Notes under the pieces: generated by a model
The model's database searches: none
Seen by the model: only the letters and a program-made list of their open reading frames with translations
What the model was told of the DNA's origin: nothing
Translations under genes and position numbers: made by a program
Shown: positions 1 to 8,539 of the stretch, piece by piece
Layout: each line of letters opens with the position of its first letter
Position numbering within the stretch: the stretch's first letter is position 1
Assembly (NCBI RefSeq): GCF_044542075.1
Contig: NZ_JBITTU010000005.1
Span: 1-64,000, forward strand
Origin: Leeuwenhoekiella sp044542075
GTDB lineage: Bacteria > Bacteroidota > Bacteroidia > Flavobacteriales > Flavobacteriaceae
Length of the DNA stretch: 64,000 bases
Direction of reading: 5' to 3'

Positions 1-15
1 GTAGGTCGCCGCCTT
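1..15 (+). rRNA. rrf: 3' end of a 5S rRNA gene (partial)
   Basis: The first bases, GTAGGTCGCCGCC, resemble the conserved 3' terminal strand of bacterial 5S rRNA, which commonly ends in a motif of the form GAGTAGGTCGCCGCC. A rho-independent terminator follows immediately, as expected at the end of an rRNA operon. The rest of the gene lies outside the window, so the call rests on about 13 bases plus context. Confidence 0.6.
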
Positions 16-22
16 GTTTTAG

Positions 23-58
23 AAATCCGCATCATTTAGTTGATGCGGATTTTTTTTT
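23..58 (+). terminator. Rho-independent terminator of the upstream (probably rRNA) operon
   Basis: A perfect 12-bp stem (AAATCCGCATCA with TGATGCGGATTT) encloses a 6-base loop and is followed by a run of T on the plus strand. The T-run is long only on this strand, so it terminates rightward transcription coming from outside the window. Confidence 0.85.
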
Positions 59-74
59 GCCTAAAAGTCAAATC

Positions 75-110
<36 letters not shown>

Positions 111-123
111 TTACTATACACTA

Positions 124-202
124 CGTTAGGGATAGTAGTGGAAATCCTTAAAGCAATAGCTTCAAAAAGATTGAAGACTATAGCCCGACCCGAAAGGGAA
201 CG
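124..202 (+). ncRNA. Candidate structured RNA or structured intergenic element
   Basis: The segment folds on paper into a compact branched structure. CGTT (124-127) pairs with AACG (199-202). GGGATAGT (129-136) pairs with ACTAT (177-181) and CCC (184-186) across a two-base bulge. AATC (143-146) pairs with GATT (169-172), and AAGC (151-154) with GCTT (159-162). CCC-GAAA-GGG (189-198) is a GNRA-capped hairpin, which sets the strand as plus. Similar elements (GGGAT..GTGGAAATCC.. then AGCCCGACCC..GGGAACG) are, from memory, common between genes in Flavobacteria, and the Rfam family Flavo-1 is a possible match that I cannot verify. It lies 7 bases from the stop of the convergent polymerase gene. 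Confidence 0.5.
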
Positions 203-209
203 ACACAAC

Positions 210-3200
210 TTAATTTAAAAGTTTTATATTATTAGTAACGCTATTATTAGTTTTAATACTATCTTTTCGATTATAAGTTGCATCAAATCTTGGGTCAGCA
301 ACGTAAGCCATTCGCTCAAGTTTGAGAACTTCTATAGATAAGAAGTCAAATTCTTCAACTACTTTACCGGTAATTTTATAAATACCTTTTCCACTAAATT
401 GATATTTTCTGGCAATAGTAGGAAAGTGTACTGTATCTAACCAGTCCCCTTGCTGATCTAAGAATGTGCCAAAATACATATACTCTTTTCTTGATGTAAT
501 GGCTTTTTTAACAGTAACTAAATATCCATAAATGTTAATTATGTTATTTAGATATTGTTGTAAATCATTACTTGATACAGTGTTTTCTGGTTCTATCTTA
601 AGTAGTTGATATGGTGTTTCTAGTGTATAAGTAAGTAGTTCTAATTGATCAAATGCATTTTCTAGTTTTGTTATTTTAAATCTAGGTAACTTAAAGTCTT
701 GCATTGATATATTAAAGAATTGTTTTTGGTTTTCAATTTTTGGACTATTATTTTCTTTATAATAAGCTTCCCATAATAAGGTTCTTTTATCTTTCCCTAA
801 GCTTCTAAGGGCATCTATACGTATAAGAATATCAAGCTGCTCAATACTTAATGGCACGCGCTGAATGAAATCTGTAAACGATTTAAACGAGCTAAATGCA
901 CGAGCATTAATAATTTTAATCATAGATTTTTTTTCAAGACAGTCTAGATGCTGAAGACCTAAATAAATAGTTTTATTCTGTATGATTGTTTCAATATTAC
1001 TGGTATTAATGCAGGGCGCTTCAATAATAGCTCCTTTCATACGGGCTTCATGAATATAAGTTTCAGTTCTATAAAAACCTCCACCATTATTTATGGTTGC
1101 TACCATATATTCTAAGGGATAATAGCATTTTAAATATAGGCTCTGATAACTTTCTACCGCGTATGAGGCAGAGTGCCCTTTAGCAAATGCATATCCTGCA
1201 AAACTTTCTATCTGGCGCCATACTTCATCTACTATTTCTTCTTCTTCGCCATTTTGAATGCAATTAGATTTAAATTTATCTTTTACATCTTGAAATTCTT
1301 TTCTTGATCTATACTTTCCACTCATTCCTCTTCTCAATACATCTGCTTCTCCTAAATCTAATTTAGCATAATGGTGAGCTACTTTAATTACATCTTCTTG
1401 ATACACCATAATACCATAGGTATCTGGCATAATCTCGTATAATACTGGATGTGCCTCTTTACGACGCTCTATATGTCTATGTCTTAAAATATATTCTCGC
1501 ATCATGCCGCTTTTAGCTACGCCTGGTCTAATAATAGAGCTTGCAGCTACTAGTGTAAGATAATTGTCAACTTTTAATTTTTTTAAAAGCATACGCATTG
1601 CAGGTGATTCTACATAAAAACATCCAACGCAGTCTGCCCGTGAAATCATTTCATTTATTTTTGGATCACTAAAAAATAATCGTGCATTGTGTATATCTGG
1701 GAGTTTAGCTTCTGGATGATTCTTTATGATAATTTCTATAGTATCTTTTATTTTTCCTAATCCCCGTTGTCCTAGAATATCAAACTTATATAAGCCAACA
1801 TCTTCTGCGATATGCATATCAAATTGTACGGTCGGAAAATTTTTAGGAGGTAAATGTGTTGCAGAAAAATAATGAATGGGTTTGTCTGCAATTAAAATAC
1901 CTGCAGCGTGAATACTTAGATAATTAGGTTTATCATTTAAATATGTACTGTATTTTAAAATTAATTTAGATATATCATCAAGTTGATTCAAACTATAACG
2001 GCCTTCACTAAGTTTATCTATCTCATGTTTTGGTAAACCAAAAACTTTACCTAATTCACGTACAGCCCCACTATGTTTAAATGTTACATACGACCCTAAT
2101 AGAGCAGCCTGGTCGTTTTGCCCAAATTCTTTAAAAATAAATGATGTTACATCTTCCCGATCCCAGGTTGAAAAATCGATATCAAAGTCTGGAGGACTAC
2201 TTCTAAACTCATTCATGAATCGCTCAAAATATAAGTCTAACTCAATGGGATCTACATCTGTAATGCGCAATAAATAAGCGACAATACTATTAGCACCACT
2301 ACCTCTGCCTACATAGAAATAATTTTTACTACGAGCATATTCTATAATTTTCCAGTTTATTAAAAAAAATGAAACAAAGTTTTGACTTTTAATAAGTGAG
2401 AGTTCTTTTTCTACACGCTGTTTTATTTGTACTGTAATTTTATCATAGCGCTGTGGTAAACCTAGTTGACAAAGTTCATTGAGTTTTATGAAATCTTGTT
2501 CTTCAGAACTTAAAACTGTTTTTAAATTTTGAGGTTTTCTTTTTTTTGAAAAGTCAAAATGAATGGTACATAAATTTAAAATTGAAGTAGTATTCTTTAT
2601 GATATGTGGATATTCTTGATTAATCTGATTAATTATTTCTGAAGAAAGTATTTTCTCATCTGGAGAGGCTTGCTCTTCTTTTATAAGTTTACTAAGTAAT
2701 GAATTGGTGTCTATTGCTCTTAAAAGGCGATGAATATTGAAGTCTTTTTTATGGCGAAAAGTTACCGGTTGAAGCAGAACGAGTTTACTTTTAAAACTAC
2801 TATAACTTGAAAATCGAAGCTTATTTAGTTCTTTAAAAGCGACTCCTATATACTCATTTTCTAAAAAATTGAATTTATCGAGTTCGAGTACCTTTTCAAA
2901 GGGGTAGATAATAATTGCATCTGAAATTTGAGGAGAATGATCCGGGAATTTAGTTTTATCGTGTAAATGCTTAGATAAGAAACTGTTAATATTTAAAAAT
3001 CCATTATTATTTTGTGCAAGCATAATGTAGCACTGTCGCATACCATTTCTAAAATCTACACCTACTACAGGCTTTATTTTTTTTTCTTTAGCCTTACTAA
3101 TAAACTTTAAGCAGGCAGAAGTGTTATTAATATCTGTGAGTGCAATACAGCTTAGCTTATTTTGAATAGCAAGATCAATTAACTCTTCTTCTGAAAGCGT

Positions 3201-3242
3201 ACCATATCGTAGACTGAAATACGTATGACAGTTTAAAAACAT
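210..3242 (-). CDS. Short DnaE-type DNA polymerase III alpha subunit, probably the translesion/error-prone paralogue
   Basis: A C-family DNA polymerase of 1010 residues. An N-terminal PHP-type domain begins at residue 1 (CHTYFSLRYG near 5-14, ALTD near 34-37). The polymerase core carries GRGSGANS near 312-319 and the catalytic aspartates in PDFDIDF near 350. A helix-hairpin-helix region follows, and an OB-fold-like segment lies near 900-960. Replicative DnaE proteins of Bacteroidota are usually much longer, so this is probably the second, DnaE2/ImuC-like enzyme. It sits 32 bp downstream of dinB on the same strand, so the two are probably co-transcribed as a damage-tolerance cassette. The family is known for lesion bypass; the assignment here is inferred from length and neighbour. 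Alternative: an ordinary short DnaE. Confidence 0.88.
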   Translation of the reverse strand: MFLNCHTYFSLRYGTLSEEELIDLAIQNKLSCIALTDINNTSACLKFISKAKEKKIKPVVGVDFRNGMRQCYIMLAQNNNGFLNINSFLSKHLHDKTKFPDHSPQISDAIIIYPFEKVLELDKFNFLENEYIGVAFKELNKLRFSSYSSFKSKLVLLQPVTFRHKKDFNIHRLLRAIDTNSLLSKLIKEEQASPDEKILSSEIINQINQEYPHIIKNTTSILNLCTIHFDFSKKRKPQNLKTVLSSEEQDFIKLNELCQLGLPQRYDKITVQIKQRVEKELSLIKSQNFVSFFLINWKIIEYARSKNYFYVGRGSGANSIVAYLLRITDVDPIELDLYFERFMNEFRSSPPDFDIDFSTWDREDVTSFIFKEFGQNDQAALLGSYVTFKHSGAVRELGKVFGLPKHEIDKLSEGRYSLNQLDDISKLILKYSTYLNDKPNYLSIHAAGILIADKPIHYFSATHLPPKNFPTVQFDMHIAEDVGLYKFDILGQRGLGKIKDTIEIIIKNHPEAKLPDIHNARLFFSDPKINEMISRADCVGCFYVESPAMRMLLKKLKVDNYLTLVAASSIIRPGVAKSGMMREYILRHRHIERRKEAHPVLYEIMPDTYGIMVYQEDVIKVAHHYAKLDLGEADVLRRGMSGKYRSRKEFQDVKDKFKSNCIQNGEEEEIVDEVWRQIESFAGYAFAKGHSASYAVESYQSLYLKCYYPLEYMVATINNGGGFYRTETYIHEARMKGAIIEAPCINTSNIETIIQNKTIYLGLQHLDCLEKKSMIKIINARAFSSFKSFTDFIQRVPLSIEQLDILIRIDALRSLGKDKRTLLWEAYYKENNSPKIENQKQFFNISMQDFKLPRFKITKLENAFDQLELLTYTLETPYQLLKIEPENTVSSNDLQQYLNNIINIYGYLVTVKKAITSRKEYMYFGTFLDQQGDWLDTVHFPTIARKYQFSGKGIYKITGKVVEEFDFLSIEVLKLERMAYVADPRFDATYNRKDSIKTNNSVTNNIKLLN

Positions 3243-3274
3243 AATTAAATTATTTGCTTAATTAGAGATGTGTC

Positions 3275-4495
3275 TTATTGATGCCTATGTGCTAAAACTA
3301 TAGGAGGCTGCCCATTAAAGGGATTTCCCTGACCACCTATAGTTCTTGAGCCTTCTCCCATTGTGCCAGCTCTCATAATACTGCGATCGCCGTAGCGAAT
3401 ACGTATCTCATCCATAGCTTTATATAAGTTGACCGTACGGTTTGTGTTTTCAAATAAATCTATTTGATAATGACCTTCAGTAAGACCGCTAAAGCGAACA
3501 CCCACCAGCCTAATAAGTAATCTTCTATTATATAGTTTTTCAAAAATCTCTAATACTTGTGGTATTAAATTATGATCTGCAGCTGTGTATGGTATTTTTA
3601 GTTGCTTAGAAAAAGTTTGAAAATCTGAATACCGAACTTTAACCATAATACAAGAAGTTAATTTATTACCACGACGCAGCTGAAATGCAAGGTTTTCTGC
3701 CATTGCGTGAATAGTTGTTTTCAATTTATTTATATCTGTAGTATCCTGCCCGTACGTACGCTCACTTGATATAGATTTACGCTCGTGATATTGAATAATA
3801 GGAGAGCGGTCTATGCCATTTGCGCGTTCCCAAATTACTCTGCCATTTTTACCAAAAACGGAAATCATCATTTCGACCGGCATTTGCTGAACAAGACCTA
3901 TGTTCTTTACTCCAAGATTGCAAAATGTACGGAAGGTTTTCTCACCTACCATAGGTATTTTTTTTATAGAAAGCGGTTCGAGAAATAGTTTTTCATAACC
4001 AGCATCTACTTTAAGCTGACTGTCTGGCTTTGCTTCATTAGTAGCAACCTTAGAAACTGTTTTATTAATTGAAAGGCCAAAAGAAATAGGCAATCCTGTT
4101 TCTCTAATTACTTTTGAACGTAGTTCTTTAGCAAATTTGTAGCAACCAAAAAAACGATCCATACCAGTGAGGTCTGCATAAAATTCATCAACACTAGCTT
4201 TCTCCAAAATAGGTACTTCTTGCTGAAGAATATCGGTAACCATTTTTGAGTACTTAGTGTACATGCCGGCATTACCCCTTATGTAGAATGCTTGTGGTAA
4301 AAGTTGCTTTGCCATTTTAATAGGCATACCTGAGTGAACACCGTATTTTCTTGATTCATAACTTGCTGCGCTAACTACACCGCGATCACCTGTGCCACCC
4401 ACTATTACAGGTTTTCCTATGAGTTTACTATTCGCTAAACGTTCACAAGAGACAAAAAAAGTATCAAGATCAAGATGTAAAATATTTCGATTCAT
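3275..4495 (-). CDS. dinB: Y-family DNA polymerase IV
   Basis: A lesion-bypass polymerase of 406 residues with the Y-family palm signature: the first catalytic aspartate region HLDLDTFF at 7-14, and SVDEFYAD near 102-109, which supplies the D-E pair. Because all catalytic carboxylates are present it should be active, unlike the catalytically dead ImuB of other mutasomes. QIDLF at 344-348 fits the beta-clamp binding consensus (QxxLF). It is first in a two-gene unit with the DnaE-type polymerase. A TATTTTTG box 16 bases before the ATG could be its -7 element. Related cassettes in Bacteroidota often carry a small LexA/XRE-type repressor next to dinB; none is seen here. Confidence 0.95.
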   Translation of the reverse strand: MNRNILHLDLDTFFVSCERLANSKLIGKPVIVGGTGDRGVVSAASYESRKYGVHSGMPIKMAKQLLPQAFYIRGNAGMYTKYSKMVTDILQQEVPILEKASVDEFYADLTGMDRFFGCYKFAKELRSKVIRETGLPISFGLSINKTVSKVATNEAKPDSQLKVDAGYEKLFLEPLSIKKIPMVGEKTFRTFCNLGVKNIGLVQQMPVEMMISVFGKNGRVIWERANGIDRSPIIQYHERKSISSERTYGQDTTDINKLKTTIHAMAENLAFQLRRGNKLTSCIMVKVRYSDFQTFSKQLKIPYTAADHNLIPQVLEIFEKLYNRRLLIRLVGVRFSGLTEGHYQIDLFENTNRTVNLYKAMDEIRIRYGDRSIMRAGTMGEGSRTIGGQGNPFNGQPPIVLAHRHQ

Positions 4496-4511
4496 ATAAT
4501 TGGAATTATTA

Positions 4512-4519
4512 CAAAAATA
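4512..4519 (-). promoter_or_regulatory. Possible -7 box of the dinB promoter
   Basis: Read on the minus strand the site is TATTTTTG, an exact match to the Bacteroidota -7 consensus TAnnTTTG, ending 16 bases before the dinB ATG. A TTG lies 25 bases further upstream, which is longer than the preferred spacing, so the -33 part is weak. A short dyad GGAAATATTCC (4521-4531) lies just upstream of the box. Confidence 0.35.
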
Positions 4520-4601
4520 TGGAAATATTCCTAACTCTAAGAAACAATCTAATTTCTGAATAGTTAATTATTCAGTTTTAAATAGCTAAATAATTTTTAA
4601 G

Positions 4602-5453
4602 TTATTCAGAAATAGGAAGTTGTTTAGGTGTAATGTGTTCATAAGTTTCCTGAATGAGTGCTTTAGAATATTTACGTTCTAAACGTCTCAAAGTAAAATG
4701 TGCAGTTGCCATTTTTTGAAAATGAGAAATAAACAAAACATTAATAGATGCTCCGGCAGCAGCACCTAATACAGGAATTGCCTGAGCTGCAAATTTCTCA
4801 CTCACCTGAACGCTAAAGCGTGCTGCTACTTGATTAATGAGTTTTGCTAATGGTGCGGCGGTTTGAGAAGCTAATGTTTCAATTATATTTTTTGTTCCAT
4901 TCTCTGCTATATATACACTGGTTTGATTCATAGCAGTATGAAGTGCTGCTCGAGTTGCATAATAACTTGTGTCTAGCTCATCATCATCTTCTGAAGTTCC
5001 CCCTAATGCGAAAACCTGCAGGCATGCGAGTTGTGTATTTATATCGTGTACATCTTCTCCCTGACTTCGTGCGATATCCATAATAGATCGCATCATAAAT
5101 TTTGTAGAAATCAATAAGTCTGCAGTAAAACCAGCTACACCAAAGAAGCCACCTGTAGCTCCTGAAAGCCCGGTTACCACTTTGTAGGTAATATTTGAAG
5201 AAGGTGTGAATTGTCTTCCTTTATTGAGCGTTTTTAAATTTGCTTTTACAGATAGCTGCAAGGCTTTTTGAATGGTACTACTTATTTTGTCCTGATATTT
5301 TTCTGGAAGCAATGTTAAACCAGAGTCTATAGGTGTACCTATGGTATTTAAAGCACGCATCAAAAAGGAAACTTCATCAAGATCTTTTTTAGATTTTTTG
5401 ATAAGAACCAGATCTTCTAAGCTTATTTTATCTATTTGGGCTAAATGCGTCAT
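4602..5453 (-). CDS. EcsC family protein
   Basis: A 283-residue protein matching the EcsC family. The family core is the glycine-rich hydrophobic stretch around residues 90-125 (TGLSGATGGFFGVAGFTADL, then STKFMMRSIMDIARSQGED), and a second hydrophobic segment (IPVLGAAAGASINVLFISHF) lies near 226-246. EcsC was first named from the Bacillus Ecs ABC transporter locus, but no ABC genes are adjacent, and the molecular role of stand-alone EcsC proteins is not established. It stands between the dinB unit and the decayed mqo gene, probably as a single-gene transcript. The family call is good; function is unknown. Confidence 0.8.
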   Translation of the reverse strand: MTHLAQIDKISLEDLVLIKKSKKDLDEVSFLMRALNTIGTPIDSGLTLLPEKYQDKISSTIQKALQLSVKANLKTLNKGRQFTPSSNITYKVVTGLSGATGGFFGVAGFTADLLISTKFMMRSIMDIARSQGEDVHDINTQLACLQVFALGGTSEDDDELDTSYYATRAALHTAMNQTSVYIAENGTKNIIETLASQTAAPLAKLINQVAARFSVQVSEKFAAQAIPVLGAAAGASINVLFISHFQKMATAHFTLRRLERKYSKALIQETYEHITPKQLPISE

Positions 5454-5487
5454 TGTTTTAAATTCTAGTTAATTTACTACTGAAGAA

Positions 5488-6179
5488 TTACAAGTTTAAA
5501 GTTTTTTCTACGTAGCTTAAATTTTCTTTAAAGGATTCTTTAGTAAACTTATTTATATAACCGGGAACGATTTTTTGAAGCTTTTGTTTTGTTTCAGCAG
5601 AACTTAGGAGTTCTGGAAAGGCTTTTTCTAAAACATCTAAGATAATTTTTACAGATGTAGTAGCTCCCGGTGAGGCTCACAACAAGCAGGTGATTCTGCC
5701 GTCTTTACTACTTATTACTTCGGTTCTAAATTCTTAATTAACTTCAGTGCCTCGTTCAATACGTGAAGCAGCCATTTTCTCATTAGTATTGCGATCGTGC
5801 ATCATTTACGGAAACCATTCTTTCATCTTATTCTCATCTTGTGTAAAATCTATGTTATCAAACATAAAATGTGACTTCATAGTTTCAAAACGCTTTTTGA
5901 GATAGGCGACATCATTAGAACCGGTAATCAAGCTGGGATGTGGGACATTCGAAATAAAAGTTGAGGGGTCTTTAATATGGTTTTCTATTACCAGAAAGGA
6001 CCAGAATTATTTAAAAATTTCAAACTGATTAGAAATAGAAATGGCGTTGCTAAAAGCGAAACCTTCAAGACGCTCTAAAATGAGAATTTTAAGATCTGGC
6101 TTTAGAAGTCTGTCAATTAGGGCGATAGTAGCACTAATTACCCTAACACCTAAGCTATATTAGTAATGTCTTCGCTCAT
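5488..6179 (-). pseudogene. mqo: Decayed malate:quinone oxidoreductase gene
   Basis: No intact reading frame exists, but fragments in several minus-strand frames line up in order with malate:quinone oxidoreductase. The N-terminal FAD region reads VRVISATIALI..LLKPDLKILILERLEGFA..SNA (about 6150-6050). The middle has FISNVPHPS..TGSNDVAYLKKRFETM, ENKMKEWFP and ASRIERGTEVN (about 5965-5735). The C-terminus has SPGATTSVKIILDVLEKAFPELL and ends KTLNL-stop at 5488. There are several stops and frame changes, and the two parts are joined where roughly half of the normal ~500-residue protein is missing. The enzyme oxidises malate to oxaloacetate with quinone; this copy cannot. The whole gene-free stretch 5454-6304 holds only this relic and the tRNA terminator; 6180-6270 shows nothing else. 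Confidence 0.85.
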
Positions 6180-6270
6180 CTAATTTGTATTTTAATTAAA
6201 ATTAGAGAGGTCGAGTTAATTTTATAGCAAGTCATTGTTAATAATTAAGGAAGAAAATACTATAAAACAA

Positions 6271-6300
6271 AAAACCCCGAAACGTAAGTTTCAGGGTTTT
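6271..6300 (-). terminator. Terminator downstream of tRNA-Phe
   Basis: An inverted repeat (AAAACCC-GAAAC with GTTTC-GGGTTTT, one bulged base, loop GTAA) is followed on the minus strand by a T-rich run. It starts 5 bases beyond the 3' end of the tRNA. Confidence 0.75.
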
Positions 6301-6304
6301 GTTG

Positions 6305-6377
<73 letters not shown>

Positions 6378-6522
6378 TCGCCTAAGCGGCTGCAAATATA
6401 AAATCAAATTTTAGATTGCACAACCTAATTTGATAAAATTAATTAATTTTTTTTGAGAGCTTTTGCTAAATGTGTGAGCACGAGGCATTGAGTATTTGTA
6501 TTATTGCAAAAAAAAATCAGCA

Positions 6523-7254
6523 ATGATAAATCTGGCTATCGATTTAGGTAATACACGCATAAAATTTGGAGTATTTGATCAGAATATCCTAAAAAACAAT
6601 TGGGCAGGTAATAGTGACGCAGCAAAAATAAAATTTGAACAAATCTTAAAAGAATTTAAAGTAGATCATATTATGATTTGTGCTACGGGCAATTCAAAAG
6701 ATTTTGTCACGTTTGTAGAAAATAGGGGTCTTTCTTTTGAATTGATATCATCATTCACACCTATGCCTTTTATAAATGGATATAAAACGCCACATACGTT
6801 AGGTATAGATAGAATGATTTTAGTAGCAAGTGCACACGAAGATTTTTCTGGTGAAAATGTGTTGATTATTGATGCCGGCACGTGTGTAACATATGATTTT
6901 AAAGATGCTAGTGATATATATCAGGGAGGTTCAATCTCTCCAGGTTTACAAATGCGTTTTAATGCAATGCATGAGTTTACGGCACGGTTGCCGTATTTAA
7001 CACCTGTAGAAACAAAAATTGATGTTATAGGAAAAGACACAAATGAGGCAATGCAGTCTGGTGTTGTGAATGGTTTAATAGCAGAAATAGACGGTCTAAT
7101 AGACTGGTATAAAGGAAAATTTGGAGATTTAAAGATTATTTTAACAGGAGGAGACGGGCAATTTTTGTCTGGTAGGCTAAAAAATGGCATCTTTGCCAAC
7201 TCAAATTTTCTCCTGAAAGGACTGAATTATATAACAGTATTTAATAAAAGTTAA
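6523..7254 (+). CDS. coaX: Type III pantothenate kinase
   Basis: Phosphorylates pantothenate in the first step of coenzyme A synthesis. The 243-residue protein has the ASKHA-fold signatures of CoaX: phosphate loop IDLGNTRIK at 6-14, GIDR at 94-97 and DAGT at 117-120. I take the ATG at 6523, because the frame extends upstream only through a TTG and a poly-A stretch, and the family begins directly with the hydrophobic strand before the phosphate loop. Its stop overlaps the next ATG by one base, so it leads the plus-strand run towards ppiD. Type III enzymes typically need a monovalent cation and are not inhibited by CoA. Confidence 0.95.
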   Translation: MINLAIDLGNTRIKFGVFDQNILKNNWAGNSDAAKIKFEQILKEFKVDHIMICATGNSKDFVTFVENRGLSFELISSFTPMPFINGYKTPHTLGIDRMILVASAHEDFSGENVLIIDAGTCVTYDFKDASDIYQGGSISPGLQMRFNAMHEFTARLPYLTPVETKIDVIGKDTNEAMQSGVVNGLIAEIDGLIDWYKGKFGDLKIILTGGDGQFLSGRLKNGIFANSNFLLKGLNYITVFNKS

Positions 7255-8510
7255 TGATAAAAAGATTTTTAGTAGTTGTTTTGGTTTGTATTTCGGCTTC
7301 TGCGTTAGCTCAGGAAGGTAATTCTTCACCGTATTCTTTTTACGGATTGGGAATTTCGAACTTTAAAGGTTCGGTAGAGAATCAAGCAATGGGAGGTTTG
7401 AGTATTTTAGGAGATAGCACACACATAAATTTTAGAAATGCTGCTGGTTATGGTGCTTTAAAGTTGACAAATTTTACAATTGGAGCAAATCACAGGGAGA
7501 CAGATTTAACCAGTAATGGTGAAAATGGCCATACTACTTCTACTACTATAGATTATTTAGCTCTAGCATTTCCGGTTTCTAAAAAAGTGGGTGTAGGTTT
7601 CGGTTTAGTTCCAGAGACTTCTGTTGATTATCAAATATTAAATGCGGGAGAAACAAGCCTAACTCAATATTCTGGTAGAGGTGGCGTAAATCGTGCTTTT
7701 TTAGCCGCCGGAGTAGAACTTCTTAAAGGGTTTAGATTAGGAGCAGAGGGAAGTTATAACTTTGGAAACATTCGTAATGAGATTATTCAGGTAGATGCAG
7801 GTCAACAATATAGCGTGCGAGAGATTGATAGATCTGACATTAAGGGATTAACTTATAATTTTGGGGCTCAATATGAGGCTACATTTGCAAAAAAATATAA
7901 AGTTTATTCTTCAGCAAATTTTCAACCAGAAACAAATTTGACACTAAATAATGATAGATCGTTACAGTCTGTTGTTTATTCACAAACTGATAAAGCTGTT
8001 GTTAGCGTTATTGACTCTCAGGATACTAATTTAGCAGATACAGAAAGTATTGTGCCTAATATGTATTCTTTTGGACTAGGATTTGGAGAGACTAACAAGT
8101 GGTTCGCTGGGGGCCAGGTAGAATTTTTAGAAAGCAGTAAATTAACTAACAGATCTTTTATTACTCCTGAAGCAACTTACGATGATTCTTTTAAATATCG
8201 CTTAGGAGGATATTTTGTTCCAGATTATAATTCTATCACAAGTTACTGGAGTAGAGTTACTTATAGGTTAGGTGCTCGGTATGAGGAGTCAGGTTTAATA
8301 ATACAAAATGAGTCTATTGATGAGTTTGGCATATCTTTTGGTCTTGGATTACCGTTAGGACGAGGATTTAGTAATGCCAACTTAACTTTTGAATACGGTC
8401 AACGCGGAACGACAAACGTAGGCTTAGTTAAAGAAGATTTTTTCAAAGTAGGCCTTAGTTTGTCATTAAATCCACTTAGACCGTGGTTTGTGCCTAACAA
8501 ATACAACTAA
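7254..8510 (+). CDS. Putative outer-membrane beta-barrel protein
   Basis: A 418-residue exported protein with a clear signal peptide (MIKRFLVVVLVCISASALAQ, cleavage after about residue 20). The mature part is rich in alternating aromatic and polar residues and glycine, with repeated short strands such as YNFGAQYEATF and NLTFEYGQRG. It ends with strands typical of outer-membrane barrels (FFKVGLSLSLNPLRPWF). It resembles flavobacterial outer-membrane proteins of unassigned function, with a FadL/OmpP1-like flavour in the N-terminal motif SPYSFYGLG. Its one-base overlap with coaX and its position before the TPR protein and lptC suggest a shared envelope transcript. Specific substrate unknown. Confidence 0.75.
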   Translation: MIKRFLVVVLVCISASALAQEGNSSPYSFYGLGISNFKGSVENQAMGGLSILGDSTHINFRNAAGYGALKLTNFTIGANHRETDLTSNGENGHTTSTTIDYLALAFPVSKKVGVGFGLVPETSVDYQILNAGETSLTQYSGRGGVNRAFLAAGVELLKGFRLGAEGSYNFGNIRNEIIQVDAGQQYSVREIDRSDIKGLTYNFGAQYEATFAKKYKVYSSANFQPETNLTLNNDRSLQSVVYSQTDKAVVSVIDSQDTNLADTESIVPNMYSFGLGFGETNKWFAGGQVEFLESSKLTNRSFITPEATYDDSFKYRLGGYFVPDYNSITSYWSRVTYRLGARYEESGLIIQNESIDEFGISFGLGLPLGRGFSNANLTFEYGQRGTTNVGLVKEDFFKVGLSLSLNPLRPWFVPNKYN

Positions 8511-8539
8511 AATTATTAATATTGCTTTTAAACCATTTA

